Shown here one piece after another: positions 33,346 to 41,875 of a stretch of 64,000 nt of DNA. Made by a program: the position numbers and the translations under genes. Origin of the DNA: Enterocloster asparagiformis (GTDB lineage: Bacteria > Bacillota > Clostridia > Lachnospirales > Lachnospiraceae). A model generated the notes under the pieces. It was not told the origin of the DNA and did no database searches. It worked only from the letters and a program-made list of their open reading frames with translations. The DNA lies in contig JAGZSY010000030.1 of assembly GCA_018380885.1 (NCBI GenBank), forward strand, positions 27,666-91,665, in the 5' to 3' direction. Within the stretch, counting starts at the first letter, position 1. Every line of letters starts with the position of its first letter.

Positions 33346-34905
33346 ATGAGGAAAAGCGCGGTATCCGTGCTTGTGGCCGCGGGTCTGATGTGCGCCGCGC
33401 TGTCCGGCTGCAAGGCGGGCGAGTCACCGCCGGCGGAGCCGGTGACCGGTGCGGAAGCGGTGACCAGTGCGGAAGCAGAACACGCCGGTGCGGAAGGAAC
33501 GGCGGGAGAGGCCGGGGCGGAAACGGCAGACGGGGCGGAGGACCAGGAGACAAAATCCGAGGAAGAGCAACAAATCTTGGCTCTGCCGTATCAGTTTGTC
33601 AGAAAATATGGAATCATCAAGTCGGAATATCCGGTTTATGAACTTGATGCCCCTGTCGAGCACAGGCTGCCTGAGAAAGAAAAGAACGTATCTCTTACGT
33701 TCGCGGTCGGTCAAGGGCGGGAGTTGATCGCCAGCATGGTTATGATGGACGATTCGGAGATTGAGACCATGGGGGCGGATGAGGAGCCGCCGGCGGACGG
33801 CATGTATCACACGCTGCTGGACGGGACCAAGGTGATATCGGGCAGATACCAGGACCAGCTATGGGAGTCGGGCGAGGGCCTGTTTCTGACGGGGCCCGGT
33901 CTCCCGGAGGATGGGATCAAACCCCAGAAATCCATGTATGTTACTGACGTTGAATATTTTGGGGCTTACGGGCAAATGCGCTACATCATCTTAGCCAGGT
34001 TTGAGATTCCGCCTGTCCCTGGTGATGAGAACGAGCTGTCCGGTTATGCCCTCCGGCTGCTCGATTTTGAAAAACCGCTGGAGTTTACCATGAAGCGCGC
34101 GCCTGAATATGGGACGCTGGAAGAATTGGCGGAAAAGGAGCGCGCAACTATGGATACCCATGACGGAATTTCGATTATAAGTATGGGCGAAAGGGTAAAA
34201 GAGGGGATTCTGGTTTCCTGGTATCTGTACAGCGAAGAGGAACGCCGGGTCAGTATTACCTACACGCCGCCGTTTCAGAAGGTCGATTGGCCGGTCATCA
34301 CCAACCAGGGCAAGGAATATCCCATCAAGCAATTGCGCACCAATCCCTATTTGGACAATCCGGGATTCTACCGGCTTTCGGAGGTCAGGCGGTATGGGCT
34401 GCGTTTACAGTGTATGTTCGACGTTCCGCCGGAGGAGCGGAGCAAGGAGTTTCAGATGGAGATTCCGGGAATCACGTTTTTGGACCATGGGGAGTCCCGG
34501 CAGGTTACGCTGGCGATCCCTGAGGATTATGAAGCGCTGAGCGAGGATATCACCTGGAAGGAAGGGTCTGTGCGCATTCTTGGCATTACCAGGATGAAGG
34601 AGCCCCAGACCGTGGAGAGCGCGTCCGGCCAGGGAGAAACCCAGGCAATCCCGCGCCCAGCCGTGTACATCGATGTGGCGGCGGTGCATGGGGATAAGAA
34701 CCTTGCGTTAAGGCGCCTGTTCTGCCAGAGAAAGCGGCCGTGGACCGGATGGGAACATGAGCGCTACGACTTTGACGATCAGGGAAACCTGAGCGGTTTC
34801 CGGGTCTTTTACGAGGAGGGCGACGAGTCGGTCACGCTGAAATTCGACGAGCCCGCGTTTTATTGGAACCAGCCCTATGTGATGGAGCTTGTGCTGCCGG
34901 ATTAG
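33346..34905 (+). CDS. Unknown lipoprotein, 519 residues
   Basis: ATG 33346 is used: agaggagg lies 6-8 bases upstream, and it yields a lipoprotein signal (LMCAALSGCKAG, lipid Cys at 21). Residues ~25-75 are a low-complexity Ala/Glu/Gly linker, then an extracellular domain of about 440 residues rich in beta-strand patterns (GYALRLLDFEKPLEF, ERRVSITYTPPFQKV, YVMELVLPD). No enzyme motif is recognised; the texture recalls DUF4179/DUF5643-like surface proteins. An extended -10 (TGTTATGAT at 33288-33296) may serve as its promoter. Followed by a palindromic element. Confidence 0.75.
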   Translation: MRKSAVSVLVAAGLMCAALSGCKAGESPPAEPVTGAEAVTSAEAEHAGAEGTAGEAGAETADGAEDQETKSEEEQQILALPYQFVRKYGIIKSEYPVYELDAPVEHRLPEKEKNVSLTFAVGQGRELIASMVMMDDSEIETMGADEEPPADGMYHTLLDGTKVISGRYQDQLWESGEGLFLTGPGLPEDGIKPQKSMYVTDVEYFGAYGQMRYIILARFEIPPVPGDENELSGYALRLLDFEKPLEFTMKRAPEYGTLEELAEKERATMDTHDGISIISMGERVKEGILVSWYLYSEEERRVSITYTPPFQKVDWPVITNQGKEYPIKQLRTNPYLDNPGFYRLSEVRRYGLRLQCMFDVPPEERSKEFQMEIPGITFLDHGESRQVTLAIPEDYEALSEDITWKEGSVRILGITRMKEPQTVESASGQGETQAIPRPAVYIDVAAVHGDKNLALRRLFCQRKRPWTGWEHERYDFDDQGNLSGFRVFYEEGDESVTLKFDEPAFYWNQPYVMELVLPD

Positions 34906-34912
34906 ACGCCGG

Positions 34913-35104
34913 CAGAGTGTCGACAAAAGTCGACACTCTGTGAAATTCATGGCTACGCCATAAATTTCAGTTCCGAAAGGACGAAATGCCGATTTCCTCG
35001 TACAAGGGCTTTCAGCCCCTAGAAATCGGCATCCTACGTGAATTTAGTTTCAGGACTCTGTCCTCGAGCTCCTGTCTCAACAATTTGACTTTGTCGATAT
35101 TCTG
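34913..35104. mobile_element. MITE-like palindromic element
   Basis: Ends are imperfect inverted repeats of ~21 bases: cagagtgtcgacaaaagtcga (34913 on) and, reversed at 35084-35104, cagaatatcgacaaagtcaaa. Inside are three hairpins: cagagtgtcgac/gtcgacactctg, tgaaatt-atggc/gccat-aatttca, and gccgatttc/gaaatcggc. No coding capacity. No target duplication is obvious. Confidence 0.45.
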
Positions 35105-35105
35105 A

Positions 35106-35136
35106 CGGCAGGCCCGTGTATGGCCTGCCGGTTTTT
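35106..35136 (+). terminator. Intrinsic terminator
   Basis: cggcaggcc pairs with ggcctgccg around cgtgtat, followed by GT5. Confidence 0.75.
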
Positions 35137-35151
35137 CGACTGGTGAGTATT

Positions 35152-35164
35152 GGGGGGGGGGGGG
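35152..35164. repeat. G13 homopolymer tract
   Basis: Thirteen consecutive G's between tatt and tatacc, in an intergenic region. Confidence 0.9.
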
Positions 35165-35221
35165 TATACCTTTCCCGGGATGGACAAATTTCGACGGGAT
35201 GGTGCGGCTTTATCAGGACAG

Positions 35222-35259
35222 AAAAAACGCCGAGATAGGGGAGCTATCCGGCGTTTTCT
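35222..35259. terminator. Intrinsic terminator
   Basis: aaaacgccg-a-gatag pairs with ctatc-cggcgtttt around gggag; A's and T's on the two sides allow both directions. Confidence 0.75.
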
Positions 35260-35286
35260 CAAGGGGAGTATAAATAATTAATAAGG

Positions 35287-35323
35287 ATGAGGCAATGGTT
35301 TAAGGGAAACCATTTTTCCTCAT
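35287..35323. other. Long hairpin before the permuted mutase gene
   Basis: atgagg-c-aatggttt pairs with aaaccatt-ttt-cctcat around aaggg. Third structure in a row in a gene-free stretch; terminator or operator. Confidence 0.5.
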
Positions 35324-35456
35324 ATTAGTTATAATATATTTTCCGCGAAAAAGCAATACCTTTTTGCCGGTGGGAGCGGGTGGAAAACCGCTTAAAACGG
35401 TTATTTTTCAATAGCAGCCTTCAAACGGGCGGCGTCTGTGGGGCTTCTCTGCGACA

Positions 35457-35475
35457 TTATTCCGTTCTGGAATAA
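35457..35475. promoter_or_regulatory. Inverted repeat upstream of the permuted mutase, candidate operator
   Basis: ttattcc-gttct-ggaataa, perfect 7-bp arms, 82 bases before the start codon. No clean -35/-10 pair is visible next to it. Confidence 0.4.
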
Positions 35476-35556
35476 TTGTTACAACTTATCCGAATTAGAC
35501 ATGAGAGCCAAAAGATACTATGCTTAAGAAAAAATAAGCTTACAGGAGGTATCACA

Positions 35557-37131
35557 ATGTCGCAACCGCAATACGGCGGCGCTTCCCTGGCGGAGGCTGT
35601 CAAAGGCGCTTATGCTAAAGGAATGGACGATTATCATATGGAACCCTTGGTTTTGACGGAGGGCGGAAGGCCTGTGGGAAGGATTGCAGACGGGGACAGC
35701 GTGATTTTCTGCTGCCGGCGCGGCGAGCGGGAAATCGAGCTGACCGACATGTTCACTGACCCTGGGTTCGACAAGTTTCCCTGCCGCCGGCTGAAGGGCC
35801 TGTATTTCGCGATCATGACCCTGTACCATGAAAAATTTAAGGATTTACCCATTGCATTCGCGCCCTCCCATGTGGAAAAGCCGCTGGCGCAGGTGCTCTC
35901 CCAGGCGGGCAAAAGCCAGCTCCACTGCGCGGAGTCCGAAAAGTTCGCCCATGTGACCTTTTTCTTAAACGGCGGGGAAAATGCTCCGTTTCCCGGCGAG
36001 ACGGACCTGTGTATCCCGTCCCCCAAGGGTATCCCCTTTGACCAGAAGCCGGAGCTGGCTCTGCCGGAGGTGGCGGACACGGTGATCGGCGCCCTGGGCC
36101 GGTACGACTTTATCGTGACAAATTTTGCTAACGGGGACGTGATCGGGCATACGCTCAATTCTGACGCAAAAATTACCGCATGCGGCGATGTCAGCCGTCA
36201 CTTGGGCCGCGTGGTGGAAGCTGCGCTGGGGCAAGACTATGTGGTGGCGATCACTGCGGATCACGGGAACATCGAAAATCTCCGCACCCCGGATGGCAGG
36301 CCGGACGGCGCCCACACGGACAACCAGGTGGCCTTTCTGCTGATGGATTCCCGCGGCGGTGCGCCGGTGGCGCTGAGGGACGGCGCTCTGTCCGATGTGG
36401 CGCCCACTGTGCTGGACGTGATGGGCATCGAGAAACCGCGAGAGATGACCGGCCGTTCCCTGGCCTGCGGCCACAGCTTCGGTGACGGTCGCAGGGCGCT
36501 GCTTATTATTCTGGACGGCTGGGGGATTGGGGATCAGACCGCCAACGACGCCATCTATTCGGCGGACACCCTGTTCTGGGATTCCCTGATCAGCGGGCAG
36601 CCGTGGTCCAGGCTTTACGCTTCCGGCGAACACGTGGGTCTGGGCCCCGGAAAGGCGGGCAATTCCGAGGCGGGGCACACCAATCTGGGCGCGGGCCGCC
36701 TGGTGCTGCAGGACGACGTCCGCCTGGATGCGGCGGTGAGGGACGGCAGCTTTCAGAAAAATCCGGTGTTTCTGGAGGCCATCGACCGCTGCCGCAGGTC
36801 CGGCAAGGCGCTGCATCTCCTGTCCTACCTAACGCACAAGTCCTCCCACGGTTCCATCGACTATCCCCTGTCCATCTGCGAGATGGCAAAGGACCTGCCG
36901 GAGGTCTATCTGCATATAATCTTTGACGGGCGGTCCACACAACCCGGCTCCGCGCCTGAGCTGCTGCGGGAGTTGGATGAAAAACTGGGAAAAATAGGGG
37001 GAAACTTCCGCGTGGTGGACGGCGTCGGCCGCGGCCTGGTTCTGGACCGGGATCAGAACTGGGAGAGCGTGGGGCGCGCCTACAACGCGTTTGTGGACGG
37101 CAGGGACGCGAATCAGTACGAGGCGGTCTGA
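35557..37131 (+). CDS. Circularly permuted cofactor-independent phosphoglycerate mutase
   Basis: 524 residues from ATG 35557 (aggagg 8 bases before). It resembles iPGM (GpmI), which interconverts 2- and 3-phosphoglycerate, but the halves are swapped. Residues 12-302 match the usual C-terminal part: GDSVIFCCRRGEREI, EKFAHVTFFLNGG, NFANGDVIGHT, ITADHGN, MTGRSL. Residues 313-515 match the usual N-terminal part: ALLIILDGWGIGD, GNSEAGHTNLGAG, then the phosphotransfer domain to GRGLVLDRDQNWESV. Metal and catalytic residues are present: D194, H198, D235, H236, H253, D320, S370, H431, R459, R492, R498, R55, R58, K129. Their spacings equal or nearly equal those I recall for Geobacillus iPGM (12-62 and 320-370 both 50; 62-123 and 370-431 both 61). 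The Asp after R153 of the family is Ser460 here. Its 3' end overlaps the lysR gene by 19 bases. Confidence 0.85.
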   Translation: MSQPQYGGASLAEAVKGAYAKGMDDYHMEPLVLTEGGRPVGRIADGDSVIFCCRRGEREIELTDMFTDPGFDKFPCRRLKGLYFAIMTLYHEKFKDLPIAFAPSHVEKPLAQVLSQAGKSQLHCAESEKFAHVTFFLNGGENAPFPGETDLCIPSPKGIPFDQKPELALPEVADTVIGALGRYDFIVTNFANGDVIGHTLNSDAKITACGDVSRHLGRVVEAALGQDYVVAITADHGNIENLRTPDGRPDGAHTDNQVAFLLMDSRGGAPVALRDGALSDVAPTVLDVMGIEKPREMTGRSLACGHSFGDGRRALLIILDGWGIGDQTANDAIYSADTLFWDSLISGQPWSRLYASGEHVGLGPGKAGNSEAGHTNLGAGRLVLQDDVRLDAAVRDGSFQKNPVFLEAIDRCRRSGKALHLLSYLTHKSSHGSIDYPLSICEMAKDLPEVYLHIIFDGRSTQPGSAPELLRELDEKLGKIGGNFRVVDGVGRGLVLDRDQNWESVGRAYNAFVDGRDANQYEAV

Positions 37132-38009
37132 TCGGAGAACAAATCTAAAAATTTTCGTTCCCACCAGGTCAGCGCTGCGTTTTTGCGGTATATGCAGTCC
37201 ACGATGCGCTCCATGCAGACATCCTCGATCCGGCACTGGGCCAGTTCCCCGCGTTCCAGCTCCCGCCGGACCGTGGCCTGGGGCAGGATGGACACGCCCA
37301 TGCCGCGCAGGATGCCCTGCTTGATGGCTTCGATATTACCGAAGTCCAAAAGCCGCGCCGCGTCCGTTCCGCTTTTTTCTACCAGGGCCGCGATAAACTG
37401 CCTGGTGGCGGAGTCCTTCTCAGGAACCAGAAGGGGGAGCCGGCTGACGTCCTGAAAAATGGCAGATTTTCCGGCCAGGGGATGATCAGGCGGGACGACC
37501 AGCGCCATCTCTTCCCGGAAAAGCGGCGCGGCCAGATAGCCGGGGGGCGGCGGCTCCTCCCCGGACCGGGGCAGGATTGCCAGAGACACTTTTTTGTCCG
37601 TCAGGAGTGAAATGATCTTGGCGCGAAAGCCCACGGTGAAGCGGATTTCCAGCTCCGGCAGCACCGAGCCTGCTTTCTGGAGCACCTCCGGGAGCAGGTA
37701 GACGCCGATGCTGTTGGTGGTGCCGAGATACACAAGCCTGGCGCTGTGTTCCTGCAGCGCGGCCAGCTCCTCCTGGAGCTGCTCGTAGCCGCTTAAGCAC
37801 AGGACCGCGTAGGCGTATACTTTTTGGCCGTTGCCGTTTAACACGAGACGGCTGCCCTTTCGGTCAAACAGGGAGCAGCCCAGCTCCCGTTCCAGGGTGT
37901 TGATCTGCTTGGAGAGCGCCGACTGCGTGCAGAACAGCTTTTCCGCGGCCCGAATCTGTGTGCCTTCGTCCGCCAGCGTGCGCAGGGCAAGCAGTTTGTC
38001 CATATCCAT
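37113..38009 (-). CDS. LysR-family transcriptional regulator
   Basis: 298 residues from the ATG at 38009, which has aaaggag 8 bases before. N-terminal winged helix (LLALRTLADEGTQIRAAEKL, then CTQSALSKQINTLERELGCS), then the two-lobed effector domain from about residue 90. It converges on and overlaps the permuted mutase gene (19 bases) and diverges from the beta-CASP-like gene across only 44 bases, so it probably controls one or both. The effector is unknown. Confidence 0.9.
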   Translation of the reverse strand: MDMDKLLALRTLADEGTQIRAAEKLFCTQSALSKQINTLERELGCSLFDRKGSRLVLNGNGQKVYAYAVLCLSGYEQLQEELAALQEHSARLVYLGTTNSIGVYLLPEVLQKAGSVLPELEIRFTVGFRAKIISLLTDKKVSLAILPRSGEEPPPPGYLAAPLFREEMALVVPPDHPLAGKSAIFQDVSRLPLLVPEKDSATRQFIAALVEKSGTDAARLLDFGNIEAIKQGILRGMGVSILPQATVRRELERGELAQCRIEDVCMERIVDCIYRKNAALTWWERKFLDLFSDQTASY

Positions 38010-38053
38010 CTGTTGTGCTCCTTTCAAAATTTCAATTCGGAGGATCTTTAAAT

Positions 38054-39313
38054 ATGCAGAATGATCAGTTTACCGTCGCCTCTCTGGGCGGCAGCGGCGA
38101 GGAAGCGCGCAACTGTTTTCTGGTAGAATCCGGCGGCCGCGCGATCCTGCTTGACTGCGGCGTGCGCCGGGAGGCGCTGGGCGCAGTGGACCGCGTTTAT
38201 CCGGCGGTCACCGAGAACATCGCCGCGCGGCTGGACGCGGTATTCCTGTCCCACGCCCATGAGGACCATGTGGCCGCGCTGCCGTATCTCTATGAGCTGG
38301 GCTACCGCGGCCCTGTCTACGGGACCGGCGAGACCATCCGCCTGGCCGGCGGCTTTATGAAAAAGTGGGCGGATTACGTGACCTCCGCAGGAGGGACGCT
38401 GCCCTTTTCTGGGGAAGCCGTGGGAAGGATCAAGTTTTGTCCCCTTTCGCTGGGGCCTCAAATCATAGACGGCATCCATGTAGTTGCCGGGCGCAGCGGT
38501 CACATGCTGGGAAGCTGCTGGCTTCAGTTTGAGTTCGGGGATAAAACCCTGCTGTACACGGGCGACATGGCCCTGGACGGGCGGCTCCTTGCCACTGATC
38601 TGCCGCCGCAGTCCGACGCGGCTGTGATCGACTGCGCCTACGCCGGAAGGGTTATGTCTCAGGACGGCCAATATGGCGCGCTGCTGCAGCGGGTCAGGCA
38701 GGCTGTCGCAGCCGGCGGGAAAGTGCTGCTCCCTGTCCCGCCAAACGGCCGAGGAAGCGATATACTGCTGTACCTGTGCGGGCATCTGGCCGATGTCACC
38801 ATTTATGCGGAGGCCAACGTGGTGTCCCTCTGCGGGGAGCTTCTGCAAAAACGCCGATGGCTGCGGGAGGGCGCGGGCGGTTCTATAAACGCCGTCAGCC
38901 TGGAGGACGGGCAGGCGCGCATGAGGGCGCTTTCCGCGGACGGCCCGGCCGTCTATCTGACCGGCGACGGGATGATGTCCGGCCCCACGGCCGCGGTTTA
39001 TTTCGAGGCGTTAAAGGGCGCTGCTGAGAATTGTATACTGATTACCGGCCACACCGCCGAGGGCGCTCTGGGCTCAAAAATCTTCGATCCGGCCTTTTGC
39101 GCCCAGGCGGGGATGACCGCGGCGGCGGAACGCCTGACCATCAAGGTCCACTTAGACAACCAGGATGTGATCGCCCTCAATCAGGCTGTCCGGGCGAACC
39201 AGGTCCTGCTGTTCCACGCGCCCCTGGAGAACACCCAGGGACTGGTCCGGGAGCTACGGCAGGCGGGGGTGGACGCCCGGTGCGGCCTGTGGCCGCAGCG
39301 CCTGGAAATTTGA
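38054..39313 (+). CDS. Beta-CASP-like metallo-beta-lactamase fold protein
   Basis: 419 residues from ATG 38054 (ggagg 10 bases before). Zinc motifs: FLSHAHEDHVAALP (HxHxDH, about residues 72-77), GRSGHMLGSCW (His) and LLYTGDMALDG (Asp). The C-terminal half resembles the beta-CASP insert and motifs of nucleic-acid processing enzymes: LPVPPNGRGSDIL, ITGHTAEGALGSKI and IKVHLDNQD (final His). Likely an RNA or nucleotide hydrolase. The last codons (CGC CTG GAA ATT TGA) are the first unit of a tandem repeat. Divergent from lysR. Confidence 0.82.
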   Translation: MQNDQFTVASLGGSGEEARNCFLVESGGRAILLDCGVRREALGAVDRVYPAVTENIAARLDAVFLSHAHEDHVAALPYLYELGYRGPVYGTGETIRLAGGFMKKWADYVTSAGGTLPFSGEAVGRIKFCPLSLGPQIIDGIHVVAGRSGHMLGSCWLQFEFGDKTLLYTGDMALDGRLLATDLPPQSDAAVIDCAYAGRVMSQDGQYGALLQRVRQAVAAGGKVLLPVPPNGRGSDILLYLCGHLADVTIYAEANVVSLCGELLQKRRWLREGAGGSINAVSLEDGQARMRALSADGPAVYLTGDGMMSGPTAAVYFEALKGAAENCILITGHTAEGALGSKIFDPAFCAQAGMTAAAERLTIKVHLDNQDVIALNQAVRANQVLLFHAPLENTQGLVRELRQAGVDARCGLWPQRLEI

Positions 39314-39441
39314 GCGCCTGGAAATTTGAGCGCCTGGAAATTTGAGCGCGTGGAAGTCTGAGCGCCTGGAAGCTTGAGCGCCTGGAAATCTGAGCGCCTG
39401 GAAATCTGAACGCCTGGAAGTCTAAGCGCCTGGAAGTCTAT
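39298..39441. repeat. Nine-copy 16-bp tandem repeat
   Basis: Unit gcgcctggaaatttga, 9 contiguous copies without spacers. Copies 1-3 are identical; copies 4-9 differ by 1-4 bases (cgtgg, agtc, agct, atct, aacg). Copy 1 contains the stop codon of the metallo-beta-lactamase gene; copy 9 ends 10 bases before the stop of the converging AraC gene. Confidence 0.95.
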
Positions 39442-39451
39442 GCGCGCAACC

Positions 39452-41641
39452 TCAAGCGTCCCGCTGCCGCAGCTGATATTGCTTGGGCGTCAGCCCGGTG
39501 GTCTGTTTAAACAGCATGAAGAAATACTGTTTGTTGTCGATGCCCACCTGCTCAGACACGTCCTTGACCTTTACCTTCGGGTCGGACAGAATCTCCCGGG
39601 CCCGGGCGATGCGCAGCTGGTTGATGTAATCGGTCAGCGAGCAGCCCTTTGCCTGGCGGAAAATGCGGCACAGATACGCGGTGGACAGGTTGAACCGGTC
39701 CGCCAGAACCTGGGAGGACAGATTAGAATCACAGTAGGAGGACTCGATGGCCGCGATTACCTGATCCAGGGTGCTGCCCTTGCGGCTGATTTTCTGCTGC
39801 TGGATGTGCTCCGCAATCCTGGAAAAGACAGCTTCGCAGCCGCTCTCCAGCGCCCTTGGGGAAAAGCGCAATTCGTCGGACAGGGACTGGTAAGCGCCCT
39901 CCGAGTCGGCTTGTTCCGGGAAACACTCAAAATATAGCTTTAATATCGCGTTGGACAGCGAGGACCACGCATACTGGACGCAGCGGCCGCTCTTGCCGTA
40001 AAGGGCGGCGAGAAATTCCTGGTACGCCTTGCTCGCCTTGCCGCCATACCCCTTCTTTAGCGCGTCGGTGATGTCCGAGACCAGAGACTCAAGCTCCGAC
40101 GGCGAGTCGTCTAACGGCTGGAAATCCTGGATAAAGAGCGGCCGCGTATTCTGATACAGGAACCTGAGCTCGTAGAAATCCAAAAGCTTTGCGTAGATGG
40201 CCGGAAGCTCCCCGTAATCGTCCGTCTCCGACCCGACCACCAGCCAGCAGGAGGAAAATTGCTTTAAAAAACGGGCCCAGATTGTTTCGCGGTCCTGGGT
40301 AGACTGCAAAAACAGGACGGTGTACTCATTTCGCACAATAACCCCTTCGCATTTTACGGATTCATCCCGCAGGCATTCCAGATATAAGGGCAGGCGCAGC
40401 CCGTCGATGAGACAGAGCCTCACAGGCTCCCCGGCGCTGAGCTTTAAGTCGTATTCCCGGATCAAAGCCTCGGGGCTGTCGTACTCCTGGCTGCCGAACA
40501 GCAGCCCCTGGAGAACCTCACCGCGCACCATGGACCGGAGCGAGGCGTGGATTTGCCGGGCATTGGAATTGCTCTCGATCAGGCGGTTGAGGCTCTCCAA
40601 AATGGCATCCGCGTTTTGCGGCGAGCCGGGCTCGATATCGGATATACGCTTGGTGATTTTCCGGAACGGCAGATAGATATCCACCGAGATCATGGTCCCG
40701 GCAAACAGGAGGATGCCAAAGCCCGCGATCACGAACAAAAACGTCTGCTCCGCCGTGCGCTTTAAATCCGCCAGGCACTGGTCGTAGGAGAGGGACTTCA
40801 CGTAATACCAGGGATGGTTGGGCATGCGCGCAAAAAAGCAAATCTGTCTGCCGTCCTCCTGATAGATAAAATAATTGCTGTCCGTGCCCGCTTCGGCCAT
40901 GGACAGTATTTTTTGCGAGAGAAAGGGGTAGCGATCCGGCGCTGCCTGGGTCGAGGAGGCGACCAGCGCGCCGTCCTCTTTTATAATGAAAGCGTTCTCG
41001 CCGCCGAAGTAAAGCTGGTTGAGCCAGCTTTTGCTGATGTTGAACATGATGGCGTTGTCCTTGGGGCGCCCCATCTTGTCCAGCTCGAAAAACAGGAAGG
41101 AGTAGAGCTCCCGGTTGCTGTAGATATTGGACGCGTCGGAGTGTCGCAGGATCGGAACCAGGCGCTCCGCCGCGGAGCGGTTCTCAAAGAGCCGGACCGC
41201 ATCCCGGTCGGCAAATCCCGACAGGGAGTCGCTGACAGCCCCGTACGACGAGGTGCTGTATACGTGCTGCTGCTTTCCGTTGAAAATATAGATGGAGTCG
41301 ATGATGGTGCTGGAGGCCGAATAGGTGTTCAGTTCCCGCACGCCGTCCACCATCTGCCAGTTTGTAAGCTCCTCGTAGGAACGCAGCTTGGAGACATTGT
41401 TGCTGTAAAAAATCTGGACTGCCATATTTTTTAAAAATTCCTCGGTCGAGGAGGAGGTGGAGCTGACCTGGAACACGAACTCCTCGTTGGCCCGGTTGAT
41501 GGAGGACAGGAAAGCCTTCTGAAATTGATGATACAAAAGGCCCAGCAGTGCCAGGATCAGCACAAAACTCATCAGTACGACCGATACGAACCGGATGGAG
41601 ACGATATCGCTTTTCAGGCCGGCTTTCGGCTCTTTTTTCAT
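39452..41641 (-). CDS. Membrane sensor/AraC-family transcriptional regulator
   Basis: 729 residues from the ATG at 41641 (aaaggag about 11 bases before). First membrane helix about residues 19-42, an extracellular sensor of ~230 residues (Cache-like), a second helix about 280-303 (FLFVIAGFGILLFAGTMI), a HAMP-like joint (DIYLPFRKITKRISD), a cytoplasmic region, and a C-terminal AraC DNA-binding domain (LSSQVLADRFNLSTAYLCRI, then the second helix-turn-helix to TGLTPKQYQLRQ). Such one-piece sensors usually control adjacent transporters; this one diverges from the ABC operon starting at 41876. A minus-strand TATAGT near 41670-41675 may be its -10. Confidence 0.88.
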   Translation of the reverse strand: MKKEPKAGLKSDIVSIRFVSVVLMSFVLILALLGLLYHQFQKAFLSSINRANEEFVFQVSSTSSSTEEFLKNMAVQIFYSNNVSKLRSYEELTNWQMVDGVRELNTYSASSTIIDSIYIFNGKQQHVYSTSSYGAVSDSLSGFADRDAVRLFENRSAAERLVPILRHSDASNIYSNRELYSFLFFELDKMGRPKDNAIMFNISKSWLNQLYFGGENAFIIKEDGALVASSTQAAPDRYPFLSQKILSMAEAGTDSNYFIYQEDGRQICFFARMPNHPWYYVKSLSYDQCLADLKRTAEQTFLFVIAGFGILLFAGTMISVDIYLPFRKITKRISDIEPGSPQNADAILESLNRLIESNSNARQIHASLRSMVRGEVLQGLLFGSQEYDSPEALIREYDLKLSAGEPVRLCLIDGLRLPLYLECLRDESVKCEGVIVRNEYTVLFLQSTQDRETIWARFLKQFSSCWLVVGSETDDYGELPAIYAKLLDFYELRFLYQNTRPLFIQDFQPLDDSPSELESLVSDITDALKKGYGGKASKAYQEFLAALYGKSGRCVQYAWSSLSNAILKLYFECFPEQADSEGAYQSLSDELRFSPRALESGCEAVFSRIAEHIQQQKISRKGSTLDQVIAAIESSYCDSNLSSQVLADRFNLSTAYLCRIFRQAKGCSLTDYINQLRIARAREILSDPKVKVKDVSEQVGIDNKQYFFMLFKQTTGLTPKQYQLRQRDA

Positions 41642-41751
41642 GATTTTGTACACTCCTTTCTACGTAATCACTATATCATATGGGCAATATGTTTGAAAAG
41701 AGCAAAAAGATTTGAAATTCGAACATCGCAGAAAAAGTCATATTTTTGTAC

Positions 41752-41780
41752 TTTACACAATTTGAGGGACAAACTAAGAT
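41752..41780 (+). promoter_or_regulatory. Promoter of the Fbp/Afu-like ABC operon
   Basis: TTTACA at 41752-41757, 17-base spacer, TAAGAT at 41775-41780; leader about 90 bases. Confidence 0.6.
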
Positions 41781-41875
41781 GAGATCATCAGGAGCTCACA
41801 CTCCAAGGTGTCTCAGATACCTGTAATGTCAAGACGAATACAAAACTATTAAAGGAAGAGAAAGGATTTGATCGT

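Noticed and set aside
39298..39441. CRISPR array
   Set aside because: Sixteen-base units are contiguous, without spacers, and no cas genes are present.
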